DNA of 64,000 bases from Hypericum androsaemum (taxonomy: Eukaryota > Streptophyta > Magnoliopsida > Malpighiales > Hypericaceae). A program made the translations under genes and the position numbers. Shown here piece after piece: positions 36,078 to 46,963 of this stretch. Where the stretch lies: NCBI GenBank assembly GCA_963995505.1, contig OZ023186.1, forward strand, positions 17,925,570 through 17,989,569, read 5' to 3'. The stretch's first letter is position 1. Every line of letters begins with the position of its first letter. The notes beneath the pieces were generated by a model. The model saw only the letters and a list, made by a program, of their open reading frames with translations. It was not told where the DNA came from and searched no databases.

Positions 36078-39000
36078 ATGGGGGAAAAAGGCAGTATGTT
36101 TAGATACGCAGATGGAGTAGACAAGTTGCTGATGTTCTTAGGAACATTGGGTAGCGTTGGAGATGGGATGCAACATGGGCTCACCATGTTTGTTCTTAGC
36201 CATGTCATTAATGAATATGGAAGTCCTCTTACCCCTCCATCCCTCGAAACTGTGAATAGGGTAACCTTATTTTTTCGGTGACCTTCCCATATTTAGTGAC
36301 AATATTTAGATTACTGATTTTTCAATAAAATTTAAGAGAGAAAAAAAAACTTTGTAGAAGATAACATAAACTTGCCACTCGAAAAACTTCTACCCATATA
36401 GTATACCAAAATTTCCGAAGTTATTTAGATAGATGAGCTTTCACTTATATGCCCTATTGGTAACTGGAAAATGAGTTTCATTTGGAAGTACATAACTCGT
36501 ATTTTAATTTATTCCTGGTAGTTTTGATAGCTTGTGAGGTTCTCGTCTTAAATAGATATTTTTAGTTCCGGGATTACACCTACCGGTAAAATAATCTTTG
36601 TTACACAACTGGGATATTTAATTTTGTCAATTTTTTCTCATATTTTCAATATTTTTCACTAATAAAAACGTACAATATATTCCGAGAAAATATTTTCTAG
36701 TGTTTGTTTGAACCGTGAAAACACTTTCCTTCAAATACAAACGTAGCTTTAATCAAATAATTACTTCTTCATTTGAAGAAACATTTACTTGTGTGATTCG
36801 GCTAACTTGTGTTACTTTCTAATGGCCAGTACGCACTGAAGCTGCTTTATGTTGCAATTGGGGTTGGCGTTGCTTCTTTTGTTGGTAAGTAAATTTGAAG
36901 AATCATTACAACATCCATAAAAGTTTGCCAAAATTTTATTGATCTATATAGTAATTACAATTTACCTGTATAGTGAGTGTAAAATTCTAGGTTGCAGCCG
37001 AACTTTATTAAAACCCTGGCGCCGTAAAATTTAATAGAAAAAATCGTGCTAGAAAAATAGTACACATAGCAAATACATAACTCTACAGTCAATCCCGCTA
37101 TTACATCTTGATTCATATTTTCCGAAGTTTGCTGAATTTTTGTTATATACTCGTGTAACTATTCAGAAAACTTTTATCTGTAGACATTTTATTTTATAAG
37201 CAAATTGAATGAATTTGTTCCAAACTTTTTTGGTGGGCACAGAGGGGATGTGCTGGTCTATAACAGCACAGAGGCAGGCTTCAAGAATGAGGATGGAGTA
37301 CCTGAAATCTGTACTCAGACAAGATGTTGGTTACTTTGACACCCAAGAAGCTGGCTCTTCCACTACTTTCCAAGTTGTCTCCACCATCTCCAATGATGCC
37401 AGTTCAATCCAAGTCGCAATCTGTGAAAAGGTTAGCTAAGTTAATCAAGAACCCTCTTAAAAGCTACTCTATTTTATGTAGTTAGATGTAATTAATTGAG
37501 TTTAGGAATAGTTAGAATGTCCATATCTAACCAAAAAGTACCGTTCTTATATACTAGTTGCAAGAGTGATGGGTTTGTTTATGAATGTGAAAAATCTACA
37601 TTAAGGTCTTGAATTTGGATATGAGATTCTAACATGGTAACAGAGCGGGATGACTTTGTGGCCCATTGTTGCTCGGACGACCATCATGTCATGGCCCGTT
37701 GGTTGGTGAGAACAAAGCCTGTGCAGAAAAGATTGAATTGAATCATTCAACTTTTGTTATACTTTCTAAGGAGATACTTTGATCATATGCTATGTCTCAA
37801 GTGAAATGTTACCTGATGAAACCAATCACATCAAATCCTTGGGATTCAAGTAGATCCTAGAGGAACTATAATTCTCCTCATTGAAGAAATTATAGCAAAG
37901 AATCAATAGGCTTAATGGCTTTTCCATAAAAAAACTGTTGATGAAGCTCATTATTATCTAGTTGAAATTGGAATAAATTCTTCTTTTGCTTCATTTTCTT
38001 GTGCTGGTTTTTATTTGGTCACAAGTACTTGCTAAAGTATCAGCTCTTACTTATCTGCAGATACCTGAATGCATTGCACATATGTCGACCTTCTTCTCGT
38101 GCCTCGGATTCTCCATGGCTCTATCCTGGAGGCTGACTCTGGCATCACTTCCATTCGCATTGCTCTTCATCGTTCCAGGGCTTGTTTTCGGGAAGTTCAT
38201 GTTGGATGTGACGATGAAGATGTTCGAGTCCTACGCGGTTGCAGGAGGGATCGCGGAGCAGGCAATATCCTCGATAAGGACAGTTTACTCGTACGTAGCA
38301 GAGCGCAAGACGGTCGAAAGGTTTAGCAGATCACTTGAGAAGACATTGGAGTTGGGAATAAAGCAAGGTTTTGCAAAAGGACTAATGATGGGAAGCTTAG
38401 GAATGATGTACATTAGCTGGGCTTTCCAAGCTTGGGTTGGTACTTATTTGGTATTCGACAAAGGCGAAAAAGGCGGATCGATCTTCGTAGCTGGAATAAA
38501 CATCCTAATGGGAGGACTGTAAGTTAATTTCCATCTTGATCTCTGCTTCTATGAACTTAATTTTGAGCAGTTTTGTTTGATCATTGGAATGCAATTGCAG
38601 GAACATAATGGCCACATTACCAAATCTGACTTCCCTGACTGAGGCAGCATCTGCTGCAACTCGAATCTCCGAAATGATCGATCGGTCTCCTGATATAGAT
38701 TCGGAGGATAAGAAGGGAAAGGCATTGTCGCACGTGCGCGGAGAGATCGAGTTTAAGGATGTCTATTTCACTTATCCATCTAGGCCAGACACACCAGTCT
38801 TGCAGGGATTGAACCTGACAATTCCATCAGGTAAAACTGTTGGTCTTGTTGGTGGAAGTGGTTCGGGTAAGTCGACCGTCATTTCGCTGCTCCAACGGTT
38901 CTATGATCCGATCGACGGAGTGATCATGTTGGATGGTTACAAGATAAAGAGGCTTCAGTTGAAGTGGTTGAGATCACAGATGGGGCTGGTTAATCAGGAG

Positions 39001-41472
39001 CCGGTCCTATTCGCGACGACCATCAAGGACAATATCTTGTTTGGCAAGGAAGGAGCATCAATGGATGATATTGTAAATGCTGCAAAATCTGCTAATGCTC
39101 ATGACTTCATTGTCAGGTTACCAGATGGATATGAAACTCAGGTTGGCCAATTCGGGTTCCAAATGTCCGGTGGGCAGAAGCAGCGGATCGCTATAGCCAG
39201 AGCGCTGATCAGGGACCCGAGGATCCTGCTGCTCGACGAGGCCACGAGCGCGTTGGACACGCAGTCCGAAAGGCTGGTGCAAGAGGCAATTGATCAGGCA
39301 TCCAAGGGTAGAACAACGGTCACCATTGCGCACCGGCTCTCTACGATCAGAACAGCCAATCTGATCGTCGTGATGCAAGCTGGGAGAGTGATTGAATCAG
39401 GTACTCATGAGCAGTTGGTACAAATAAACGGTGGAGAAGGCGGGGAGTACTTTCGGATGGTGCAGTTGCAGCAACTCGCGTCCAAGAACGAGGCTAGCGA
39501 ATTCGGGTATCAGAATGAAGGGAGGAGCTATCACAAGATGAGTGTTCCTGCTAGCCCTCTTAGTGTGAGGTCAAGTGCAAGAAACACTCCAATGTTAAAC
39601 CCCTTAAGCCCCGGATTCTCCATGGGGACTCCCTATTCCTTTTCCATCCAATATGATCCTACCGAAGAGAGTTACGAAGCGGATGGCTCGCAACAAACTT
39701 ATCCTGCTCCGTCGACATGGCGTCTGCTAAAGATGAATGCCCCTGAATGGAAGGGGGCATTGATCGGTTCGCTTGGCGCCATTGGCTCGGGAGCAGCTCA
39801 ACCGATCAATGCGTACTGTGTCGGACTACTTATAAACAACTACTTCAGGACTGATGAAGCTGTTGCAAAGCGTGAAGCACACAAGTTGTCTGCCATTTTC
39901 TTAGGCATTGGTGCTCTCACATTCCTAAGCAGCACCCTCCAACACTACAGCTTCGCGGTAATGGGCGAAAAGCTGACGAAAAGGGTGAGGGAAAAGCTGC
40001 TAGGAAAGCTGATGACGTTCGAGATCGGATGGTTTGATGAGGAAGACAACACTAGTGCAGCAGTTTGTGCAAAGTTAGCATCCGAAGCGAGCATTGTTCG
40101 GTCATTGGTTGGCGATCGGATGTCGCTGCTTGTCCAAGCAGCATTCGGAACCCTGCTTGCTTACGCAGTAGGACTGTACCTCTCATGGAAGCTAACACTT
40201 GTAATGATTGCAGTCCAACCACTGGTTGTTGGAAGCTATTACATGAGGAATGTACTGATGAAAACGCTCGCGGGAAAGGCGCAGAAAGCGCAACGAGAAG
40301 GGAGCCAGTTGGCCAGTGAAGCTGTGATCAACCACAGGACAATCACGGCATTCTCTTCACAGAGAAGAATGCAGGGCCTCTTCAAAGCCACCTTGAAGGG
40401 ACCTAAAGACGAAAGCGTTAAACAGGCGTGGTACTCGGGTTTAGGCCTGTTTTGCTCTCAGTTTTTTGCAACATGCTTCACTGCATTGGCTTATTGGTAT
40501 GGTGGGAGGCTCCTGGTGCATCAGGAGATCACAGCCGAACGCCTTTTCCAATCGTTTTTGATACTGCTTTTCACAGCTTATGTCATTGCAGAGGCAGCGA
40601 GCATGACGAACGACATATCAAAAGGCTCGAGCGCGATCAGATCCATGTTTGCAATCCTAGACAGGAAGAGTGAGATTGATCCAGACAGTACAGGGAACTT
40701 CAGCAACAAGAAAGAGATACGAGGTCGAGTGGAGCTCAAAGATGTTCACTTCGCGTATCCAACTCGACCAGACCAGATGATCCTCAAGGGCCTGAACCTC
40801 AGGATTGATGCAGGGAATACAGTAGCCCTCGTAGGGCCGAGTGGTTCGGGAAAATCTACCATCATCGGACTAATCGAACGGTTCTATGATCCGATCAAAG
40901 GAACGATCCTCCTCGACGCGCAGGATGTCAAGCACTACAATCTGAGAGTTCTCAGATCACACATTGCACTAGTAAGTCAAGAACCAACGCTATTCGCTGG
41001 AACAATCCGCGACAACATCACATACGGCAAAGACAACGCCAAAGAATCCGAGATACGAAAGGCTGCAACTCTAGCCAACGCGCACGAGTTCATCAGCGGA
41101 ATGAAAGACGGGTACGACACGTACTGTGGAGAAAGGGGAGTGCAGCTATCCGGAGGGCAGAAGCAGAGGGTCGCCTTGGCACGCGCGATCCTCAAGAACC
41201 CGTCGATCCTCCTGCTCGACGAGGCTACGAGCGCGCTCGACAGCATGTCCGAGCGCCTAGTCCAGGAGGCACTCGAGAAGATGATGGTGGGCAGGACCTG
41301 CATTGTCATTGCTCACAGGCTGTCCACGATACAGAAATCGGACAGCATTGCAGTGATCAAGAGCGGGAAGGTCGCGGAGCAAGGGTCACACAACGAGCTC
41401 ATCTCACTTGGCCGTGGAGGCGCGTACCACTCACTCGTAAAGCAACAGGGAAGCAACTCTCCTTACCGTTGA
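36078..41472 (+). CDS. ABC transporter B family (MDR/P-glycoprotein type, ABCB15-like)
   Basis: Five exons give 1251 residues: 36078-36260, 36830-36884, 37243-37430, 38061-38518, 38601-41472. Introns are GT-AG and phases match. It is a full transporter: TMD1 (residues about 20-310), NBD1 with Walker A GGSGSGKS (about 379), signature MSGGQKQR (about 483) and [11 protein letters not shown] (about 503), a linker, TMD2 (about 680-970), and NBD2 with GPSGSGKS (about 1040), LSGGQKQR (about 1145) and [11 protein letters not shown] (about 1165). All catalytic motifs are intact. Plant ABCBs export varied substrates (auxin, secondary metabolites) across membranes using ATP; the substrate here cannot be told. 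The first three exons follow the ABCB15 group (EGMCWSITAQRQASRMR, LRQDVGYFD). The region from residue about 682 onwards is duplicated downstream. Intron 3 holds TGGTAACAGAGC (37636-37647), possibly an old retroelement trace. Confidence 0.94.
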
Positions 41473-42204
41473 ACTCATACTGCGACATATGAGTAGTGTA
41501 GTCTCCAGGCAGACGTTAGCTACGCATTTTGTTGTGTGTTTTTGTATATATGAAGTTGATTGAAGTTTGCACGACCTGACACAATCGGCTATGAGATCAA
41601 CTGGTTTTTATACGAGTCTTTATATGAAATTCAAAATCTTATGACAATAAGTAGGTGAATTTTCACGAGTTTGACACTGTCTCCCGCCAATTTAAAGGTG
41701 TTGTGCCAACATAACGTTTTTATACGAGCCATCATATCCAATCCAAAATTTTAAGACAAGAAGTTGGTAGATTTTTACGAACTTGACAATGTCTCCCGTT
41801 ATTTCAAGGTTGTTGTGCGAACACAACGAGCCACGGGATCAACCGTCTTTTATACGAGTCTTCATATCATATCCAAAACCTTAAGACATTAAGCATATAG
41901 ATTTGTCACACTTATAAATTGGATCCAACAATTTTTCATTTCCAATGTGAAATTCTCCAATGGGCATCACCTAATGTGAAAGTTGCGATGATAAAAAAAA
42001 GTAAATTTACGAAAAATTACATACAAATTGAAAAAAAAAACTTGCAATAAATTTTTTGCTAATACAAAGAATAGGAGAATTTTTCTAGTCATATTCACTT
42101 TTGAATTAGTCAGAACCCGATTACTAGTCACATGGTAGCAGAGGTAGAAGACAAGAAAATGAACATGGTAGAAGATAAATTGATTCTAATTAATATCAGC
42201 ACCG
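41473..42204. repeat. ABCB-NHL intergenic space with about 145-bp degenerate direct repeats
   Basis: Three degenerate copies of a unit containing ATACGAGTCTTCATATCATATCC, AAAATCTTAAGACA and GACAATGTCTCCCG occupy about 41560-41930. The matching place in unit B (48780-49060) has a shorter, decayed form. The space separates convergent ABCB (+) and NHL (-) stops, so the 3' UTRs lie here. Confidence 0.55.
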
Positions 42205-42834
42205 TTAAAGCACAATCACAACAACAAAAAGACTAGCTAGGAAAGCCCAAAATTGCCCTCCAACAACCTCCTTAATTCCACGAGAAGTGAGCTTGATACC
42301 CTTGCGGTTGACTTTAGTACCTTGGTCGTTGACCGGTAGATCAGCTCCAACCTTGATCTTCTCCCTCTTAGTTCTCCAAAACACAACCTTGTACCTCACA
42401 GAGGTAGCCAAATCCACCCGGAAAACAGCTGAATGGTTGACTAAAACCGCCCGAAAGAACGCTGACCGATCGATCCCCCCGGCCTGAACCAGCCCGCCTT
42501 TGGTGGCCTTCTTGCCGTGACCTTGGTAGAAACTATGGATGGTGTAGTTCCCTATGGTATGGTTCTTAACCGGGCTGTCGAAAAACGTGACACTCACATT
42601 GTCGTAGTACACTCCAATATCTTTGTTGGTGTTGATCAGCTTAAGCTCGAAGGCAAGCGTGGAGTTTAAGGTAGAGTTTAGGGTTTGGTTTAGCGAAGGG
42701 ACGTAGAATTTTTGGAGAACGAATTTCGGGTTTGATGTCCTGAGGCTAAGCCATAGGAAGAGTGAGGTTAGGCCTAATGTGAAGATGAAGCTACAACAAC
42801 ACTTGCAGCAACCACCTCCATCGGATTCCGACAT
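42205..42834 (-). CDS. NDR1/HIN1-like protein (LEA_2 family), copy 1
   Basis: 209 residues in a single exon. The start MSESDGG (ATG at 42834) was chosen because the second copy has the same start and an upstream in-frame ATG at 43053 has no counterpart there. A Cys-rich N-terminus (CCKCCCSF) leads into one membrane helix (residues about 15-33). A LEA_2 domain follows, with the family motif close to NPNK-IGVYYD (here NTNKDIGVYYDNVSVTFF) and several N-glycosylation sites (NQT, NST, NHT). A hydrophobic C-terminus (WAFLASLFVVVIVL) could be a GPI signal or second anchor. NHL proteins sit in the plasma membrane and some act in defence responses; the role here is unknown. Confidence 0.88.
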   Translation of the reverse strand: MSESDGGGCCKCCCSFIFTLGLTSLFLWLSLRTSNPKFVLQKFYVPSLNQTLNSTLNSTLAFELKLINTNKDIGVYYDNVSVTFFDSPVKNHTIGNYTIHSFYQGHGKKATKGGLVQAGGIDRSAFFRAVLVNHSAVFRVDLATSVRYKVVFWRTKREKIKVGADLPVNDQGTKVNRKGIKLTSRGIKEVVGGQFWAFLASLFVVVIVL

Positions 42835-43284
42835 GGGATTTTGGTGAATTTTTTTGGGACAAAAATAAAAAAAAAACCAGCTGTAATTGAGTTTAGGTTG
42901 GTGGGTTCTTGTGGTGAGTATTAAAAGTGTAAGTATGTGGTGGGACACACTGCTATTTAGGAAGTTGTCATGGAAAAAATGTGGCCTTTCTTGCTTGGGG
43001 GAACTTCTGGGATGGTCACCCAACTTTGGGCCCAAACAGACATTATTCATCATTATTTCTTTTTAAAAACAAATCTTCATGTCATATTAATTTGCGAGTT
43101 TGATTTTTTATTTAATTATTTACCATTTGAGTCATGTCTCAATAACATAGTTATAACTATATCTTATAGGGATGAAATGGACAAAAAAAAATTAGACGAA
43201 GTGGTGGATGGAGAAATAACTCAAAAGTATGGCTTGAAAAATTAAGAAAAAGAAAGTGATCAGGATAACTACCTCAACATTTAG
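42835..43284. promoter_or_regulatory. Upstream region of NHL copy 1
   Basis: The region is conserved with 49957-50410 upstream of copy 2 (shared TTTAGGTTGGTGGGTTCTTGTGGTG and TTTGGGCCCAAA-type blocks), so the promoter was duplicated with the gene. No individual element is assigned. Confidence 0.45.
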
Positions 43285-44757
43285 CACTCGGATTCAGTAC
43301 GGAGGTTGCTTCTATTCTTGGACAGCGTGGGATTAAATTCGAGCCGTTGATTGGCTCTGAAAAACGTGCGCAAAGATCCAATGGTCCATTTTACTGAAGG
43401 GCAATTCGGAAAATTGGGCCATTCGCGGGTTGCGGAGTGCCACGTCAGGACCACTATCCCTTTTTTTTTCCTTCTGGTCTCGAGGCAGTCTTTTTTCCTA
43501 GCTTTTTTTCTTCTCATTTCGAGGTAAGCTTTTTCTTCTTCTCTTTCTTTTTTTCCTTCTAGTCCTGAGGTAAGATTTTCCCCCATCTTTTTTTATTGTT
43601 TATTATTTTTCGGTTCCCATGTTGATATGGACGAGAGCAACCATATTAAATTGAGTATGATTGAGTTGATTCAAGTTATTCTATGAAGTTGATACAAATA
43701 TCTACAACTTTGTAGTTTATGACTTCTCCAAATCCGGAGTGTAAGAATGTCAAAAATACATTCGAAGTCAATAATCGACCGAATTACAATCGGCTAGAAG
43801 GTATTTGTCAAATGGCATGCCCAGTTATTTCTTAATGGCATACCCGGTTATGTTAAATTACATACCCGGTTATTTCTTAATGGCATGCCCGGTTATGTTA
43901 TATGGCATACCCGGTTATGTCAAATGGCATGCTCGGTTATGTCAAATGGCATTCTCAGTTACGGCAAAAGGCATGCCCGATTATGACCAAATGGCATGTC
44001 CGAATACGATAAAATGGCATGCCGGTTACATCAAATGGCATGCCCGGTCACAACCAAATGGCATACCCGGTTATGAATAAATGGCAATCCCAATTATGAT
44101 AATAAATTAATTAATTAATTAAATAGCATACACAGTTATGTTAAAATAGCATACCAGGTTACGACTAATGGCATGTTCGGTTATATCTAGTGACATGCCC
44201 GGTTAATATTTAATAAAATTATAATAAATTAATTAAATAGCATGTCCGACTTTAACTAATGACATGCCCGGATATGATAAATGACATGTTTGGTTATGAT
44301 AAAATGACATGACAAGTTAATATTTAATAATACAGACATAAAAATTAAATATTTGCTTAAATAATACTTTAATTCGATTCACTATGATATACGAATTTGA
44401 TTCACTATTACATACCAATTTGATAATATTTATAACAAAAATTAGTTATAAAAAAATTAAATTTCTGCCTTTTAAAAAAGTACAGCCTTTTAAATTTTTC
44501 TCACATATCAACGCAAAAAAAATCTCTCTCACATGGGACCCGCATTTAAAAAAGTATACTAAATATTTAATCTAAAAAGTATACAGCAAAAATCAACAAT
44601 GGAGGAAATCATCCTTTTACATTTTAGCCTGCCTTTATTCCTATCCTGAAGTGTAAGACGGTTTGTCCCATCCATGCACGCGTCAGACACGTCAGGGCAT
44701 TTATTCTTTTGCCATTTTCTGAACTGAACAAAATATTGGATTCCGTGCCCAGTCCGA
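43285..44757. mobile_element. Unit A-specific insertion, possible TIR element
   Basis: This 1.5-kb block is missing from unit B. The direct repeat CTCAACATTTA flanks it (about 43274-43284 and 44760-44770). Its ends are imperfect inverted repeats (GCACTCGGATTCAGTACGG at the left; reverse complement of the right end GCTCGGACTGGGCACGG). An 11-bp target duplication would fit a MULE with short TIRs. It contains a 22-bp minisatellite and no transposase. Confidence 0.45.
43805..44320 (+). repeat. 22-bp minisatellite (AATGGCATGCCCGGTTATGTTA)
   Basis: Unit AATGGCATGCCCGGTTATGT plus two bases, about 13 consecutive copies to 44100 and several more among AT-rich spacers to 44320. Frequent variants are CATACCCGG and ACATGCC. 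The sequence is unrelated to the 22-bp arrays at 0.4-2.6 kb despite the equal length. The short frame crossing it is not a gene. Confidence 0.8.
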
Positions 44758-44770
44758 GCCTCAACATTTA

Positions 44771-46963
44771 ACCATTTTGCTTTGTATATTATTTCATAAT
44801 TTTGATACTCATATTGTGCGGCTAGTCGGACAAGTTGAACATCATTATAGGAGGAAACTATTTGATCCAATTTAAAAAGTTTTGGGATAGTTATGATGAA
44901 CTGGGATCGACTCTAGAATTTTTTTTTCCTCTTTTAGCAGAAGTTTGATATTAATGTCATATGATTTTACATATTCAAGTGTACCCTTTGTGGTCTAGAA
45001 TTTATTATATCATTCAAGTATAAGTTACTAAAACGACGAGTTCAAATTATATGATATTAAAAATACGTCAAACTAGAAGAGAAGTTGGAATTTTCTTTGC
45101 TCTATTATTTCTGGTATGCTTGTTAGTTGTTACTATATCCAAATGAGGTCAGATTTTCGATTATGGATGAAATTTATGTTCTTCCTCCAAAATTTTCTTT
45201 TTTCTTTTATTATTAATGAAGATCGCAATTTATTTATAAAAAAATCCGGTTTTTAGTTTGGTGAGAGAATAAACGAAGGCTAGCGTGAAGATGACTGCTG
45301 AAGCTGAAGTTCAAGGAAATGGTCTCTTCAAAAGGACGAAACTTCAAGGAAACGGTCTCACCCAAAAAAAAAACTTCTCGAATTAACTTTCAGAAATTGT
45401 CTTGGTCAAGAATCAACGGGACAACCGAAGATTTAGTTTTTCCCAAGAAATTGTCATCAGTTTCTACGCTGATAAATATCGACTAATTTAGATTTAGTCT
45501 GAATAATTTTTTGAATAATAATTAAATTTTTTAATAAATATTAAACATTCTAAGTTCCTAATAATTAAAATTTGAAAATTTTCTGTTATGTTGAATATTA
45601 TAATTTTGCCGTTCTGAATGTTATACGTGGCCACTGGCCAATTCAAAGTTGCGAAATGATCATTTATTGTTGCGAAATTTTTCTCTAGTAGCGACACTTA
45701 TTCAATTTTTCCTACTTAAAATTAGCATGCCATGACATAACCGTGCAACAATTACATCCAGAAAGTGCATAATAAAACTTCAAATTCTCCAATATTCTAA
45801 CAAATGACAACACAATTTACTCCAAATGAAAATAGCATGACAATTCATTTTAATTTCCATTTCAGAATATCTGAAATTTAACTCCGAGAAACATCCTAAT
45901 ATCAAATCCAAATTATGAATATCAAATTATTTGTTCACCCCTATTGGTTTAAATTTTTTTACACCTATAATTTTTTGGATAAATAAATTTTATTAATATC
46001 AGTCGGAAGAAAACCTCGCGATCTCGTGGCCGCCGACTTCGTCAAAATCTTGATCCGGCTAAAATCGTATTAAAAAAAAAGTGATGTCGTTAACACAATA
46101 AAGACAAGTTTCTTTTCCAAGCACAAGGCCAACCCCAAATTGCCCCAAATAACACCACCTAAATACCTTTCTAAAAAACACCACCTAAATGGTATAATTT
46201 GGGCAAAGAAAAAGGAAGCCATAATCACGACATCATCATGGGAAAGTAACCAAAATTAATAAAGCGCCAGGAAAACAACGAGGCCCAAACTGAGGCCCAG
46301 GGATCTGTCGAGGGAGTAAATGAGGTAATATCCCATGAACAATTCAGATAACGATATGCATGAAGCTAAATGTGAAGCATGCGGACAATAGCGAAGAGTG
46401 CTAATCCTTACATCTGTCTGTCAAATCCTCACATGCCTCGCATTATTCGATTAAATGCCCCGACCTTTACTGAGGGGTTGTTGATAAAAAAAAAAGTGCA
46501 TAATGTCCATGGAATATATTTGATCATCAACTTACTAAACTGATCATAGACTAATTCAGCTTTTTTTAAAAAAAATATTGAATGCACCCTCTAAATCTGA
46601 GCTACATGGGTCGTTACTCATTTTTTTAACAGGCTCCTCTATTTCAACTTTTTAATTACTAAAAAATAAATTAAATAGTAGAATTATATGTAACAGAATA
46701 GTAAAGAACCATTCCACTTGTTGTTATCCTTGTCATTATTGCAACCCGCCAGATACTCTTAATATTGATAAAAAAGACGACTTTGTCAACTTGGAAATCA
46801 GTGGGTTGGTTTTCGTTTCCTTTATTAAATAAACCATCTACTCAATCGAGGCTTAAATTAAAACCAACTGGCTTGACTTTAACATGGATAATTGATTACA
46901 ATTTAATTTGGACAAGTTTCTTGAACTTTTTAATTCCTTTTTTTTAAATTTTTCCCATGGATC
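44771..46963. other. Non-genic flank of unit A
   Basis: AT-rich, no gene. Segments at 45280-45480, 45590-45950 and 46440-46932 match 50800-51060, 53080-53390 and 53400-53860 in unit B, which defines the duplication. 45960-46430 is present only in unit A. Confidence 0.6.

Larger units (their letters stand above)
39761..46963. repeat. Tandem segmental duplication, unit A (about 7.2 kb)
   Basis: It starts within ABCB exon 5 (TGATCGGTTCGCTTGGCGCC at 39761) and carries the ABCB 3' half, the first NHL gene and AT-rich flank ending near CAAGTTTCTTGAACTTTTTAA (about 46912-46932). The same order recurs in direct orientation from 46964. Unit A contains material absent from unit B at 43285-44757 and about 45960-46430. 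Confidence 0.9.

Noticed and set aside
42835..43053. N-terminal extension of NHL copy 1 to the ATG at 43053
   Set aside because: No counterpart in copy 2 and it places 73 residues without family similarity before the Cys-rich anchor; the MSES start is shared by both copies.
43805..44080. 91-residue frame across the CATGCCCGG repeats
   Set aside because: Minisatellite translation, absent from the duplicated unit.
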